A stretch of 64,000 nt of DNA from Polytrichum commune (lineage: Eukaryota > Streptophyta > Polytrichopsida > Polytrichales > Polytrichaceae): positions 60,529,554 to 60,593,553 of the forward strand of contig OX485803.1 of assembly GCA_950295325.1 (NCBI GenBank), read 5' to 3'. The position numbers and the translations under genes were made by a program. Each line of letters begins with the position of its first letter. The first letter of the stretch is position 1. The notes under the pieces are model-generated. The model saw only the letters and a list, made by a program, of their open reading frames with translations, was not told the origin of the DNA and ran no database searches. Positions 54,809 to 64,000 of the stretch are shown in pieces.

Positions 54809-56175
54809 GTGGGTTTATTTGTCAAAGCTTGTCGGGATAGCATTGAAACTCTTAAAAACAGCATTGGCATTGAAGAGAAACAAGCATATGGTGTTGGATG
54901 GTTGCCAGCTTTAGAAAGAAGATCTCATGCAGACCGGATTGCACACCACCATTGAAACTCTTAAAAACACCGGGATAGCATTGAAACTCTTAAAAACAGC
55001 ATTGGCATTGAAGAGAAACAAGCATATGGTGTTGGATGGTTGCCAGCTTTAGAAAGAAGATCTCCTCATGCAGACCGGATTGCACACCACCATGGTGTGG
55101 TAAGTTGCTCTAACCTACAGATTCCAGCCAACCTGCAACTTGGACTATTTTTTGACATGAGTGATGCAGAAGCTCTTTTGTTTCCTGAAACCCGGATTGA
55201 ATTCTTAACTGGTGTACTATCTTCTCTTTAACAAGATTAGTGACAAGTAATATGTCGAACAAACTGTTGTAAGTTTAAGGAAGACTACTTAATGCGGGGT
55301 TTTGTGCCACAGGTGCTTATTTTGAGCAAACGACTTCATAAGGTCACAGAAGGTTTTTGATCAACTAAGGTCTATTTGAGTTCAAGAAACTCTTGTTAAG
55401 AGATTGTGAAAGCATCACAAGGGCCTTCAGCTTTTGCCCCCTCCCAAAGACGTTTCAGTTTCTCAGCTGCATAATGATGGTTATTCTAAGGACTGGCTCA
55501 CTGATCAGGAGAAGGTGCAACCGAGGGTGCTTGAATCTTGACTACAACTGATGGACGAAGAAACACATGCATTGCAGAGACAGAGATACCACTCAACCCT
55601 AAATTTTTGATTCAAGTGATATTGCAGTTAAGGGTCAATTGAATTGGATCTTGGTGCTTGTCAGCCTTATTGTGCCCACAGAAGACCTTCACTGTGATAA
55701 AGCCTCTGCCAGATATTCATCATCTTCTGACCATAGAAAATGACAGTCCTAGTGGAATCAGTATTTGCAAATAATCACATCAATAATTTCTCTTATTAGA
55801 TATGTTTATGTACAGATTGAACTCTCAAGCATAATAGATATGGTCCAAGAGATTGAGAGGAAGATGACAGAGACATCGACTTTGAACCACTTGTTTTCCA
55901 CACACGTACTTCGCCAAGCACAGCATATAGAAATGATATACACACAGGTATTGCTCTTTTCTCCTGACTGCAAAGGTGGGTACTGGAACTGTTACTAGTA
56001 CTATGATGTACATGTTTTAAATTTGAATGTGCATGGAGTTGATGAAGTGTGTCTTTGTTGGACTGTCTTGGTTTTCTCTTTTACAGGCAGTGGAGGCAAC
56101 AAACAATCTTGACAAAGATAACAAAGAGCTTTCTGAACAAATGTTTTCCGAAGATGCAAACTTGACCCTCTGGAC
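54809..56175 (+). pseudogene. SYP81-type syntaxin pseudogene (ER SNARE)
   Basis: After a CTGTCTGCAG acceptor, codons give LFVKACRDSIETLKNSI, EEKQAYGVGWLPALERRS and HADRIAHHHG, the N-terminal part of plant syntaxin-18/SYP81 proteins. Then LILSKRLHKVTEG (about 55320), LMDEETHALQ (about 55545), the SNARE exon 55816-55947 (EIERKMTETSTLNHLFSTHV, RQAQHIEMIYTQ) and 56087 onward (AVEATNNLDKDNKELSEQ). The membrane anchor that should follow is absent. The first exon is partly duplicated and the linker is full of stops. The live protein mediates Golgi-to-ER vesicle fusion. Confidence 0.85.
54833..55109 (+). repeat. 138-bp tandem duplication within the syntaxin relic
   Basis: CGGGATAGCATTGAAACTC starts at 54833 and again at 54971; both copies run through the WLPALERRS and HADRIAHHH codons. 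The second has three extra bases (CCT) and continues into a GTAAG donor. A short third piece (ATTGAAACTCTTAAAAACAC) sits at the junction. Confidence 0.92.
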
Positions 56176-56755
56176 TGGCGTATTTGATTTAACCTGCAAA
56201 AGGCATGACAGAGAGTTCCTATATATGGGCACTGGAAAAAAATATATCTCCCACAAGAATCACACCACATGTCCACACAAGAATGTCCTTGAAGTGCCTG
56301 CCCTAAGCGTGTCGTATTCAAGGTATCTATTGGCGACAACTCTAACATCAATGTACCTGTAGCATTGTGTTGATAGGTTACTTCAAGACACACCAACAAT
56401 GCTGTAACAACTTTACCAGGTTATTTCACCAACAATGTGTAACAACTTCGATAGGATAATTATCTGATTTACATTGAGGAATGTTTGATACATTTGAGAG
56501 CCTTCCAGACTTCAACTCAAAAAGGAAAAGGAAATACTCAATCTGGAAATACATGAGAAAGTACAAAGGCTATGTTGTAGTTACCCCACAAGTCAATAAC
56601 ACACTCCACGTATCATAGTAGATTCCCAATTTTGATATCTAGTCCTATGATTCAACACAAGCGACTGTTGCATGCAGAAACCGTGAGGGATTAAAATCTT
56701 CGATTGAATGTTGGACACTACTTTGTGAGTAGAGTGAGAGATTACAAAAGGTTAC
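56176..56755. other. Intergenic DNA, no gene seen
   Basis: Overlapping short ORFs on both strands without domains. Confidence 0.4.
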
Positions 56756-56847
56756 CTCCGAGCTTGTACCACAGGTAGTGGGAAGGTCAAGGCTGGCCAT
56801 CATTTGAATCAACTCGGTGTCATCTTCCGCAGCAACAAACTCCACCT
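56756..56847 (-). pseudogene. Isolated exon, unknown gene (possibly TGS1-like)
   Basis: On the minus strand an excellent acceptor (T-run, GTCCCTTGACAG) and a donor (GAG/GTAACC) bound 92 bases. These encode EVEFVAAEDDTELIQMMASL and LPTTCGTSSEV. The ELxxxMxSLxLPxxxGTSxE pattern recalls the N-terminal region of plant trimethylguanosine synthase-like proteins, but this is from memory and weak. No neighbouring exon was identified, so it is probably another gene fragment. Confidence 0.35.
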
Positions 56848-58264
56848 CTGTCAAGGGACAAAAAAAAAATAACAACAATTGACGTAGCTGACATATCAAA
56901 AAACAACTCATCAAGTTCTCCAACGCTCAAAACTGTTTAGGATTCGTTCCCAACTGAGGTACTGATCTGTGATAAGTACAATTCAAACGCTTATTATTGG
57001 GACCCTCCAAACTAGCAACCTTCATGTGTATTATCATCCTTGGTAGTAGGTCAGAAAAACAATACCTACGATTAAAGACAACAAAACAACAAGCTGGCAG
57101 GACATACACATAAACATTACAGGAGCTATAGAGTTAGTTCTTCTACTCATACCAAAGAGCTCCAGCAAGTTGATCAAGGTTAATCCTTGAGGGGCCTCAA
57201 GGTGTAATATAAAGGGGTTTAAGCCTACTTCTTGATTTTTTTAGCTAAAAAGTGTTAAAAGTAAACCTGTCTAAAGTTAGCCCATTTATCATATGCATTA
57301 TTCCACTTGGAGCAGACGTATATGCAAAATGAATTATAGGGAAATTTGAGCTCGTTTAAATGACCTAGACTCAAATGCATACCATATTTATAATCGATGT
57401 TGTGACATTTGCATCAATCCACAAGACAATGGCTTAAGGAAAATGACAACCACCGTTCTTCTGATCCCATGTGGGAACCATGAAGACAGTGCCAGCCCGA
57501 GCATTAAGTAGCTGTACCACACAAACTAAGAGAATATTCTTCTAAACTGATGGATTCACTAGAATTTTATTGTTTGTCAGACCACGATACACACCCAAAC
57601 CTCATTGACACAAAACTCCAGTTCAAGAGCATCACGGAAGGAGACATGAGGGTCTGACCCTTCCTGAAACCTTAACCCCTTAACCCTTTGCATGAAGGCA
57701 AATGTGAAGAGAGTTGATATAGATCAGACAACAATTGTCGCCCTTTATATCACCAACTATTGCTTCATAACAAATCAAACATCAACAGGACAATAAAGGT
57801 GAAGAGTGAAAAATGAGCACCAGCTCAAGTTCATCCCCATCTGGGTATCCAGGAAGCAATGCTAGATCTACAATGGAGAGATCTGAATTGCCCAAATCAT
57901 CCCTGTACGAGAAAGATAGAATAATTAGTTATCAACTTGGAGACAAAGAAAATTATGTGCATGAGGTCTGTAAAAGGAGATGGCAGAATGTGGTTAGGCA
58001 GTCTTCACGTAATCTGACAGTTATCGTAATTACATCAAAAAACATTGCGGGTACTGATGAGGACTGAAATGCAGACAAAATAAGAGTTTAGAACTAGTAA
58101 TCACGTCACAATTCAACGTCCAACACACGCAGTGCCTTTCCAAAATTTGGATCACCTGTTACAACGGATACATACTACACACCAAAAAACAAAGAGTTTT
58201 CACTGTGCTACTCCAAACTGTAATCTGCAGGATTATGACCTCTAGTTTCTGGGGATGCCGGGTT
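56848..58264. other. Region with an unrecognised short ORF
   Basis: An 84-codon plus-strand ORF at 57813-58067 (Ser-rich start, then KSSLYEKDRIISYQLGDKEN) shows no domain I know and no flanking splice structure. The rest is AT-rich and featureless. Confidence 0.35.
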
Positions 58265-58680
58265 CAGGGTTTAAGGACTCCAATAGGTTAAGATTTAGTG
58301 AAAATTTCTGACGAGCGAAACCCATTCTTCTATACCTCATGACTGTCTTGTAAAATACAATGAGAACATGACATCCGGAAATCCTCTAGAATATTGAGAA
58401 ATGGGAGGTACTATGAATTCCAGGGTTTAGGTTTTCTAAAAAATTCAAACGAGTGACACAAATTCAGGGGTATAGGGATTAAGAACTCCAACGGGTTAAC
58501 ATTTAGAGAAATTTCCGACGAGCGAGATCTATAGTTTACGTACCTCAAGGGTGCCTTGCAAGGTGCTTTGAGAACATGATATCCCGGAATCCTTCAGAAT
58601 ATCAGGAAAAAGGGAGGTACTATGAAATCCAGGTTTAGGTTTTCTGAAACATTTCCAACGACCGATACTCATTCTTCTCG
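58265..58680. repeat. Tandem duplication of about 200 bp
   Basis: The series GGACTCCAATAGGTTAA, TTTCTGACGAGCGA, GAGAACATGACATCCGGAA and GGGAGGTACTATGAA recurs in the same order 198-208 bp later. Copies are about 80 percent alike. Confidence 0.8.
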
Positions 58681-59049
58681 AATGGTTAAAGACCGTCTTG
58701 CAAACATTCTCTGAGACCTGTACCACTCCGCAACACTACGAGATATTGAGAAACCAATTATCTGATCGATGCTGCAACACATGTTCCCGGACCCGAAAAG
58801 ATCAAATAAATTGTTGTGGTTTATGAAGGATGAGGAGAACCACGCACCTGAAGTAAACGGAGGTGACAACAAACGAATTGTGAGGCGTGGCTGGGCTGGG
58901 GTCCGACGTCACCATAGCCGAATCTGTTTGCCTGTCAAAACTCAAATCCTCGATTTCAATTTCACCAACACACAAGGAACAGCGAGAGAAGAGTAGGATA
59001 TCCGCCTGATACCCTGATCTATGTCAGAACATTTATACACATCAAGGAA
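58681..59049. other. Short stretch with no recognised gene
   Basis: ORFs of 65-75 codons on both strands; none recognised. Confidence 0.4.
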
Positions 59050-59476
59050 CATCTACGAACGGGGAGAACTGACCGGTTGAGTTTGAGAAATAGCCGGTTA
59101 ATGTTCAAGACTTTCAGGAAAGTTGCCGACGGTTTTAGATGAATCTATGAAATGTACCTGTCCATGTTCAAGTCAAAATTCAGCACTCATGTGGTCGCGC
59201 AAACATCATTCTCCTATATTTTGCACATTTTTTGTCTCCATTTTGCACCTCGTCAATTGTTTGGAACTAGAGTACTTGAACGATGTCTTTTGTCTCTATC
59301 TTTTTCCAATCGTGGCATGATCTAGGTCGTGCATTTGAGTTCGATGCACTTGACTAGAATCAAGTGTATCTACAGAATATACCTCATACTAATAAAGGAA
59401 AACCAAACATGTAATCAGTTGCACGGCTTGGACACACTAGGATGTTGACTAATGAAACCTAAAAATCTCCCTGGAA
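59050..59476. mobile_element. Degraded hAT MITE, family E, copy 4
   Basis: The left part GGGGAGAACTGACCGGTTGAGTTTGAG and the right part AATCTCCCTGGAAAC match the two ends of family E, but about 200 bp of unrelated sequence separates them. Flanks show no duplication. Confidence 0.5.
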
Positions 59477-62162
59477 ACTATATGATATCAACATCGGCAT
59501 GTTATAAGTGGCAAAATAAAAATCATATGGAAAACTTGAAGCCAAGTGTATTCTACAAATGTAGATAAATCATAAACTTCTTTCTATCTCCTATAATGTA
59601 CTTTGAGAGTTGAAATTCTTTCGTTCTTTTTTATATATAACAAGTATCTAAAATTGAAGTTGTTGTTTTTTAGCTTCATTCATTCAATTTTGAGGAATTC
59701 ATAAAAACTCACACAATTTAGTCCATGTAAATCTCTCATCCTTTTTATTTTTCCATCTCAATCTCAAATTGCTTCATATTCTTCATGGCTATTTGAAAGA
59801 ATGTAATAAATTTTAAATTATTATAAAATACTATCTAATACTTCAAATACATTATATACATAAGAAGTTTTGTAAACCCTACAATTTTTTCTTAAATTTA
59901 GAATTCAAATCATATTATTATATATAATATCAAATGTTCATTTCTTTTCCATGAATTTCTCTCATTGCGAAGTTTCAAACATTCATTCATTAGCATTTTT
60001 TAATATTCTATTTGTTGTCACATCATTTCTCTTCCATGTAATTGCTTCAATAATATATTACGCTCTTCTATCAACTAATCTATCGATTTTCACAAAATCA
60101 ATTACATATTATCATTGTATTGTAAAACATGGTTCTTGGTGTTCATCATGTTTTCATGACTCTTTGACCAAATTTGCATAATTTTTTAAAATTTGATTAC
60201 ATTTATTAATAAAAATATTACCATGTATATTATACACACATTGTGTGTGTGAGAGAGAAATTTGTACTATTTACTCTAAAAATAAAATTTAATGCAAAAT
60301 ATTGAACAATTACATATTCAAACAACACATTTAAGCCATGAGTCATATTCAAATCATCTTATGCATTCAATGTTTTCCTGGTTTCGATCAACTCAAATTT
60401 AACTAATATTAACTATTGTTGACTAATAAATTCTAGAATATTGTATTGAAACTTTGTAATTTGAAAATATATAATTATGCAAAATTTCTACAATATACTA
60501 ACATGTGAGTTCCAAACTATGTGAGACGATTTAGGTTTATATTCAACCAAGATTCCCATACACTTACATTTTGAGAGACTTATTTATGAACACAATAATT
60601 AATGCTATACACTATAAAGGTTACACAAATTAAATTTAAAGTGAACACCCATAAGTTCACCAAATATAATATTCCTCGTCATGCACATGCAAGTAACTTA
60701 GTGCATTTTACAAACAATGTGCCGCATAATATAGGGAGGATTAAATTCATTTGAAATACAAGTTATAAAGGAATTCCAAATAATGTATAGTTCATAGAAA
60801 ATAGACAATCCCATTATAAGTATAATAGATATATTAAAATGTGGGCATTACTTCTTGATATGACTAATCTAGGAGTTGAAGTTTAGGATCCTAGGGTTCA
60901 TGTTTAGGGTGGTTAGGAATTGGGAACTAGGGGGTCTGAAATTGCAAGAGGTTGTCAAATTTATAGGTTGTCATTTTTGTACTCATATAGGATTTTCTTT
61001 GTGCTTGTGCGTAGACTCCTATGGAGTAGGTGTTGTGTTTTTTTTGCACAAGATCATTTTTGGGGGGGTGAATACACATGCACTTTTGTAATGCATGCAG
61101 TGTATGATATTTTAGTTGTTGATATGGTTGTTATGATATGCAAGTGTGATGTGGTTGTGCTTTGTCTAAAGTCCCTCTAATTTTTTTATTTTTTTATTTT
61201 TTTATTTTTTTGGCACAAATTGTCGCTCTAATATTCATGACTTTAGTAACTATGTTTACAATAGTATGTATGAACATGGATTATGTATGTATGCAAATGC
61301 TATGTATGGCCATGGATTACTTTTTATTACTTAAAAGGAATATAGACAACAATAAATTGCATCATGTTGCCCTTTATTGTTGTGTTAGGTACTCAACTAT
61401 GGAATATCAAGATGAGATCTTCAAAACTTATCACTAAAGGTACTGCTCAAAAGGTAATGGCTAAATATGGTTTTGGACGTAGAGTTCATGACCTTCGATG
61501 TTTTGAAGTTGGATTTTTTTCAAAATCTTTAATTCTTTAAGAGATGTAGGTAGCCTATACTGGGAGCACGTGTACTACTATCCCAAGGGTACACAAATAT
61601 GTGTGGAAGTTGGAACCTTTCACATCCAAAAATAATAAGAGTATATTTTTTATTTTTTTTATTTTTTGAAATTACAAACTTACAAGATATTGATATTGAA
61701 ATATACCATAACAAATATGTCATGAATCAATTGAATGTTGCTTTTTAAATCATAAACTTTCTATAACACTGCAAACCGAGTGTATGAAAATTTACATATG
61801 GAAGATAGCCATGACATGATTGGCATGTAAGGACAAACATAGCTAGACCAATATCCATATTATTTTGTAAGGTTTTTTAAGCATGAATTGAAATCACATG
61901 ACATTACACCACAAATATACAAATTGTTATTTCATGCCAAAACCTTAGCATATGTGTCCCCACACCCTAGCAACAAACAACAATATGTTAATAATCAACT
62001 ATATTTTCTTTTAAAAAAACAAGCCTTTGTTGGCTAATAAAGGCCTCCACTAAGTTCCATCAGCTAGAGATTGTCAAAGCAAGATGGTTTACAAAGAACC
62101 AAATGTAATTGAAAATGAGTATGTCCACATGACCTCAATGTTTTTTTTTCTATAGCTGAAAA
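59477..62162. other. AT-rich intergenic DNA, no gene seen
   Basis: A (TTTTTTA)n run lies near 61180-61213 and a short GT run near 60240. Composition is very AT-rich with only chance ORFs. Confidence 0.5.
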
Positions 62163-62342
62163 CACTACAGTATAAGATCCATAGTTAAAAAATGTAATGA
62201 ATCTTTTTTTAAATGTATAGGTAACAAATTTATATGGGAATCCAATTTCACGGTGCTAAAAAACAATATATGTAGTGAAAAATACATAGCACAACGTAAC
62301 TTTGAATAGTAAGTGACACTAAATATCATAAACGGTGTAGTG
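62163..62342. mobile_element. Foldback MITE, family B, copy 4 (left arm eroded)
   Basis: The right end AAGTGACACTAAATATCATAAACGGTGTAGTG is typical. The left end begins CACTACAG but diverges soon after. Confidence 0.6.
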
Positions 62343-63272
62343 GTCCATGTCTTGAATACATTTTTTGACCTCAAATTCACATAGAAGATGCACTTATTTT
62401 GAATTGTGTCATACTAGAGAAAGTTGGTACATGAAACAAAGTACTACATCCAAGAATACCTATGTAATTTAAAAAAATTGTGCAAAAGATATGAACAAAT
62501 TTCAACAAGCATTTTCAAGAAGAGGTTTGAAGGAAAAAAAATGTGTTATGAACAAATTTAGGGAGCTTGATTGTGCTAAAGGGGAAAACTTTTTTTTTTG
62601 GAGTTGTGTGAATGTAAGAAAACTTAGACAATCAAACATAGTACCAACTCCACCAAGTAAAAGAAAACAAGGATATGAAGTTGTTATACAAAAGATATGG
62701 ACAAATACATACAAGAGGACTAACGGGGCTTCATCTCTCAAGTTTACATATCTCACATAGACTGTGGTCATCTAATGGGGAGGACTTATATACTCAAATG
62801 TACAACTAATGAAATGTGTAATGAAATTGATTTATGAGATCGGAAGTACATCATGATGATTTCAAACCAATTAAATTATCTAGAGTGGTGGAGTGCGGTA
62901 ATGTGAATGCCTTATACTAGTTGATAGGGTATTTGTGAAGTAGCCAAAATTGCAAAAGAGTCGTAGGATAAGTGTTGAATTTTTGAAATTATTATTTTGA
63001 AGTGTTAGACTAACTTATGGAACTTTAAACAATTATATGGCACAATTATGTCGGACCAGCTATCAAGCTACAATAATGCCTTAGAATATATGTAATTAGA
63101 CATTTAATATTTCCTCTTCAACTCAACATTGTTGAGCTAGTATAGGATTATCAATTAAGAAACAATGTAACTAAGCTATGAATTTGTTATTATTTTAAGT
63201 TTTTTGGAATATGCATGAAAGTTGCAACACCATTACACTTGGTGAGGCATACTTAGTATGACTAATATACTA
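62343..63272. other. Intergenic DNA, no gene seen
   Basis: Overlapping 89-codon ORFs at 62491-62771 have no recognisable domain. Confidence 0.45.
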
Positions 63273-63343
63273 GTTGTTGGTATAGTGGTGAGTATTACCG
63301 CTTGTCAAGCGGGTGACCCACATTTGTTCCCCAACAACATTGC
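63273..63343 (+). pseudogene. tRNA-Asp(GTC)-like relic
   Basis: GTTGTTGGTATAGTGGTGAG and then CCGCTTGTCAAGCGGGTGACC match a eukaryotic tRNA-Asp from the acceptor through the anticodon arm, with anticodon GTC in a 7-base loop. Two bases are missing after the acceptor stem, and the T stem and B-box (ATTTGTTCC for GTTCGATCC) are broken. It is a tRNA pseudogene or the head of a SINE. Confidence 0.65.
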
Positions 63344-64000
63344 CAAAATGTAGTTTAGATTTTGGATAGGAAAAAAACATAGGGAAACACCGAGGGAAGA
63401 CTTAAAAGGTGATTATGTATCATCTATGTGACTCAAATAAGGTCGATTAGGATATACATAGACTTGTTTCAAGTTATTTGGGGTTTCCATTATTAATTCA
63501 CATTATTATTCATAAATCGGGGGTTTGGGCCTCTCAACAACAATACATGCATTTGTGATAGTTCCTTAATCTCACATTATTTACACATACAATAGTTTGG
63601 CAATGAGTTCATTTAATTGGACCTTGTGTGGTGCTCAAGCATAGGCACAACTGTGGTTAATAATCTTATAATAAATATCCCATTTTTGTCTCTTTACCAA
63701 AGACAAGGGCAATATGGTGTGGTCAATAGTCTCATATTCATAAGCCATCTTAGTGTAACTTGAATCAACAATGCGGTCACCCTCGCAAGGTATTCAATCT
63801 TTCTTGATTAACCTTTATTTTTACTTGATATGTCAGACAATAGAGTTTTTTGTACCTCAACTCCAATTACAAGTGTTGAATGGCGACTGAAAATATAATA
63901 GGCCAAAACCATTATTCCCGTTAAGAGTCCATAGTTTTAGTTATTTTACCCATCTATTTAATACAAAATCTAATACGCAAACTTGTTTTTTATTCAACTA
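63344..64000. other. Intergenic DNA, no gene seen
   Basis: No repeat, element end or exon recognised up to the window edge. Confidence 0.5.

Noticed and set aside
57813-58067. 84-codon ORF as a protein-coding gene
   Set aside because: No recognised domain, no splice context and surroundings without coding character; kept only as a remark.
63273-63343. Functional tRNA-Asp gene
   Set aside because: The T stem cannot pair, bases 8-9 are missing and the B-box is mutated.

Overview
The window looks like nuclear DNA of a land plant with a repeat-rich, AT-rich genome. Evidence: fragments of intron-containing eukaryotic genes with plant-like protein sequence (SRP54, SEC11, a syntaxin of the SYP81 type), and non-autonomous PIF/Harbinger, hAT and CACTA elements with textbook target-site duplications. 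Nothing bacterial (operons, Shine-Dalgarno sites, CRISPR) is present. The species cannot be named from the sequence; a seed-free plant is a guess.

Layout. 1-16.6 kb is intergenic DNA full of small elements: a PIF-like MITE family of about 499 bp (2836, 4835, 11813 and 12777; further copies at 31350 and 44772), a foldback family beginning ACTACA/CACTACA, two hAT-type elements (14185, 15721), tRNA-derived SINE-like units, and a 49/72-bp tandem array (6855-7592). 16.6-25.7 kb is one long minus-strand LINE with a very G-poor sense strand. In order along its ORF2 it carries a canonical 2A motif (GDIEPNPGP), an APE-type endonuclease, a reverse transcriptase with YADD, a chromodomain-like segment, a segment resembling the PCIF1 methyltransferase-like fold, an RNase H with its acidic residues present, and a CCHC knuckle. 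A CACTA element with a TCC duplication interrupts it; the remaining damage is a few stops and small indels. Immediately upstream, in the same orientation, lies the only long intact gene: a 530-codon ORF of unknown function with an N-terminal hydrophobic segment, a possible RRM-like fold and a C-terminal coiled coil. Behind it are a 155-bp tandem repeat and a distant TATA box.

29.6-48.4 kb is again intergenic, with nested hAT MITEs (32805-33438), a foldback with a hAT MITE inside its arm (42879-43624) and several diverged dispersed repeats. 48.4-57 kb holds decayed but intron-bearing copies of three secretory-pathway genes: SRP54 (+), SEC11 (-) and a SYP81-type syntaxin (+), plus an isolated exon on the minus strand. 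57-64 kb holds little: a 200-bp tandem duplication, a degraded hAT copy, a foldback element and a tRNA-Asp-like relic.

The LINE is the candidate novel system: the combination of 2A, endonuclease, RT, chromo-like, PCIF1-like and RNase H segments in one polyprotein is not an arrangement I recognise. The 2A, YADD, GDFN/SDH and RNase H motifs are read directly from the sequence. The chromo-like and PCIF1-like assignments are pattern-based inferences that need profile searches.
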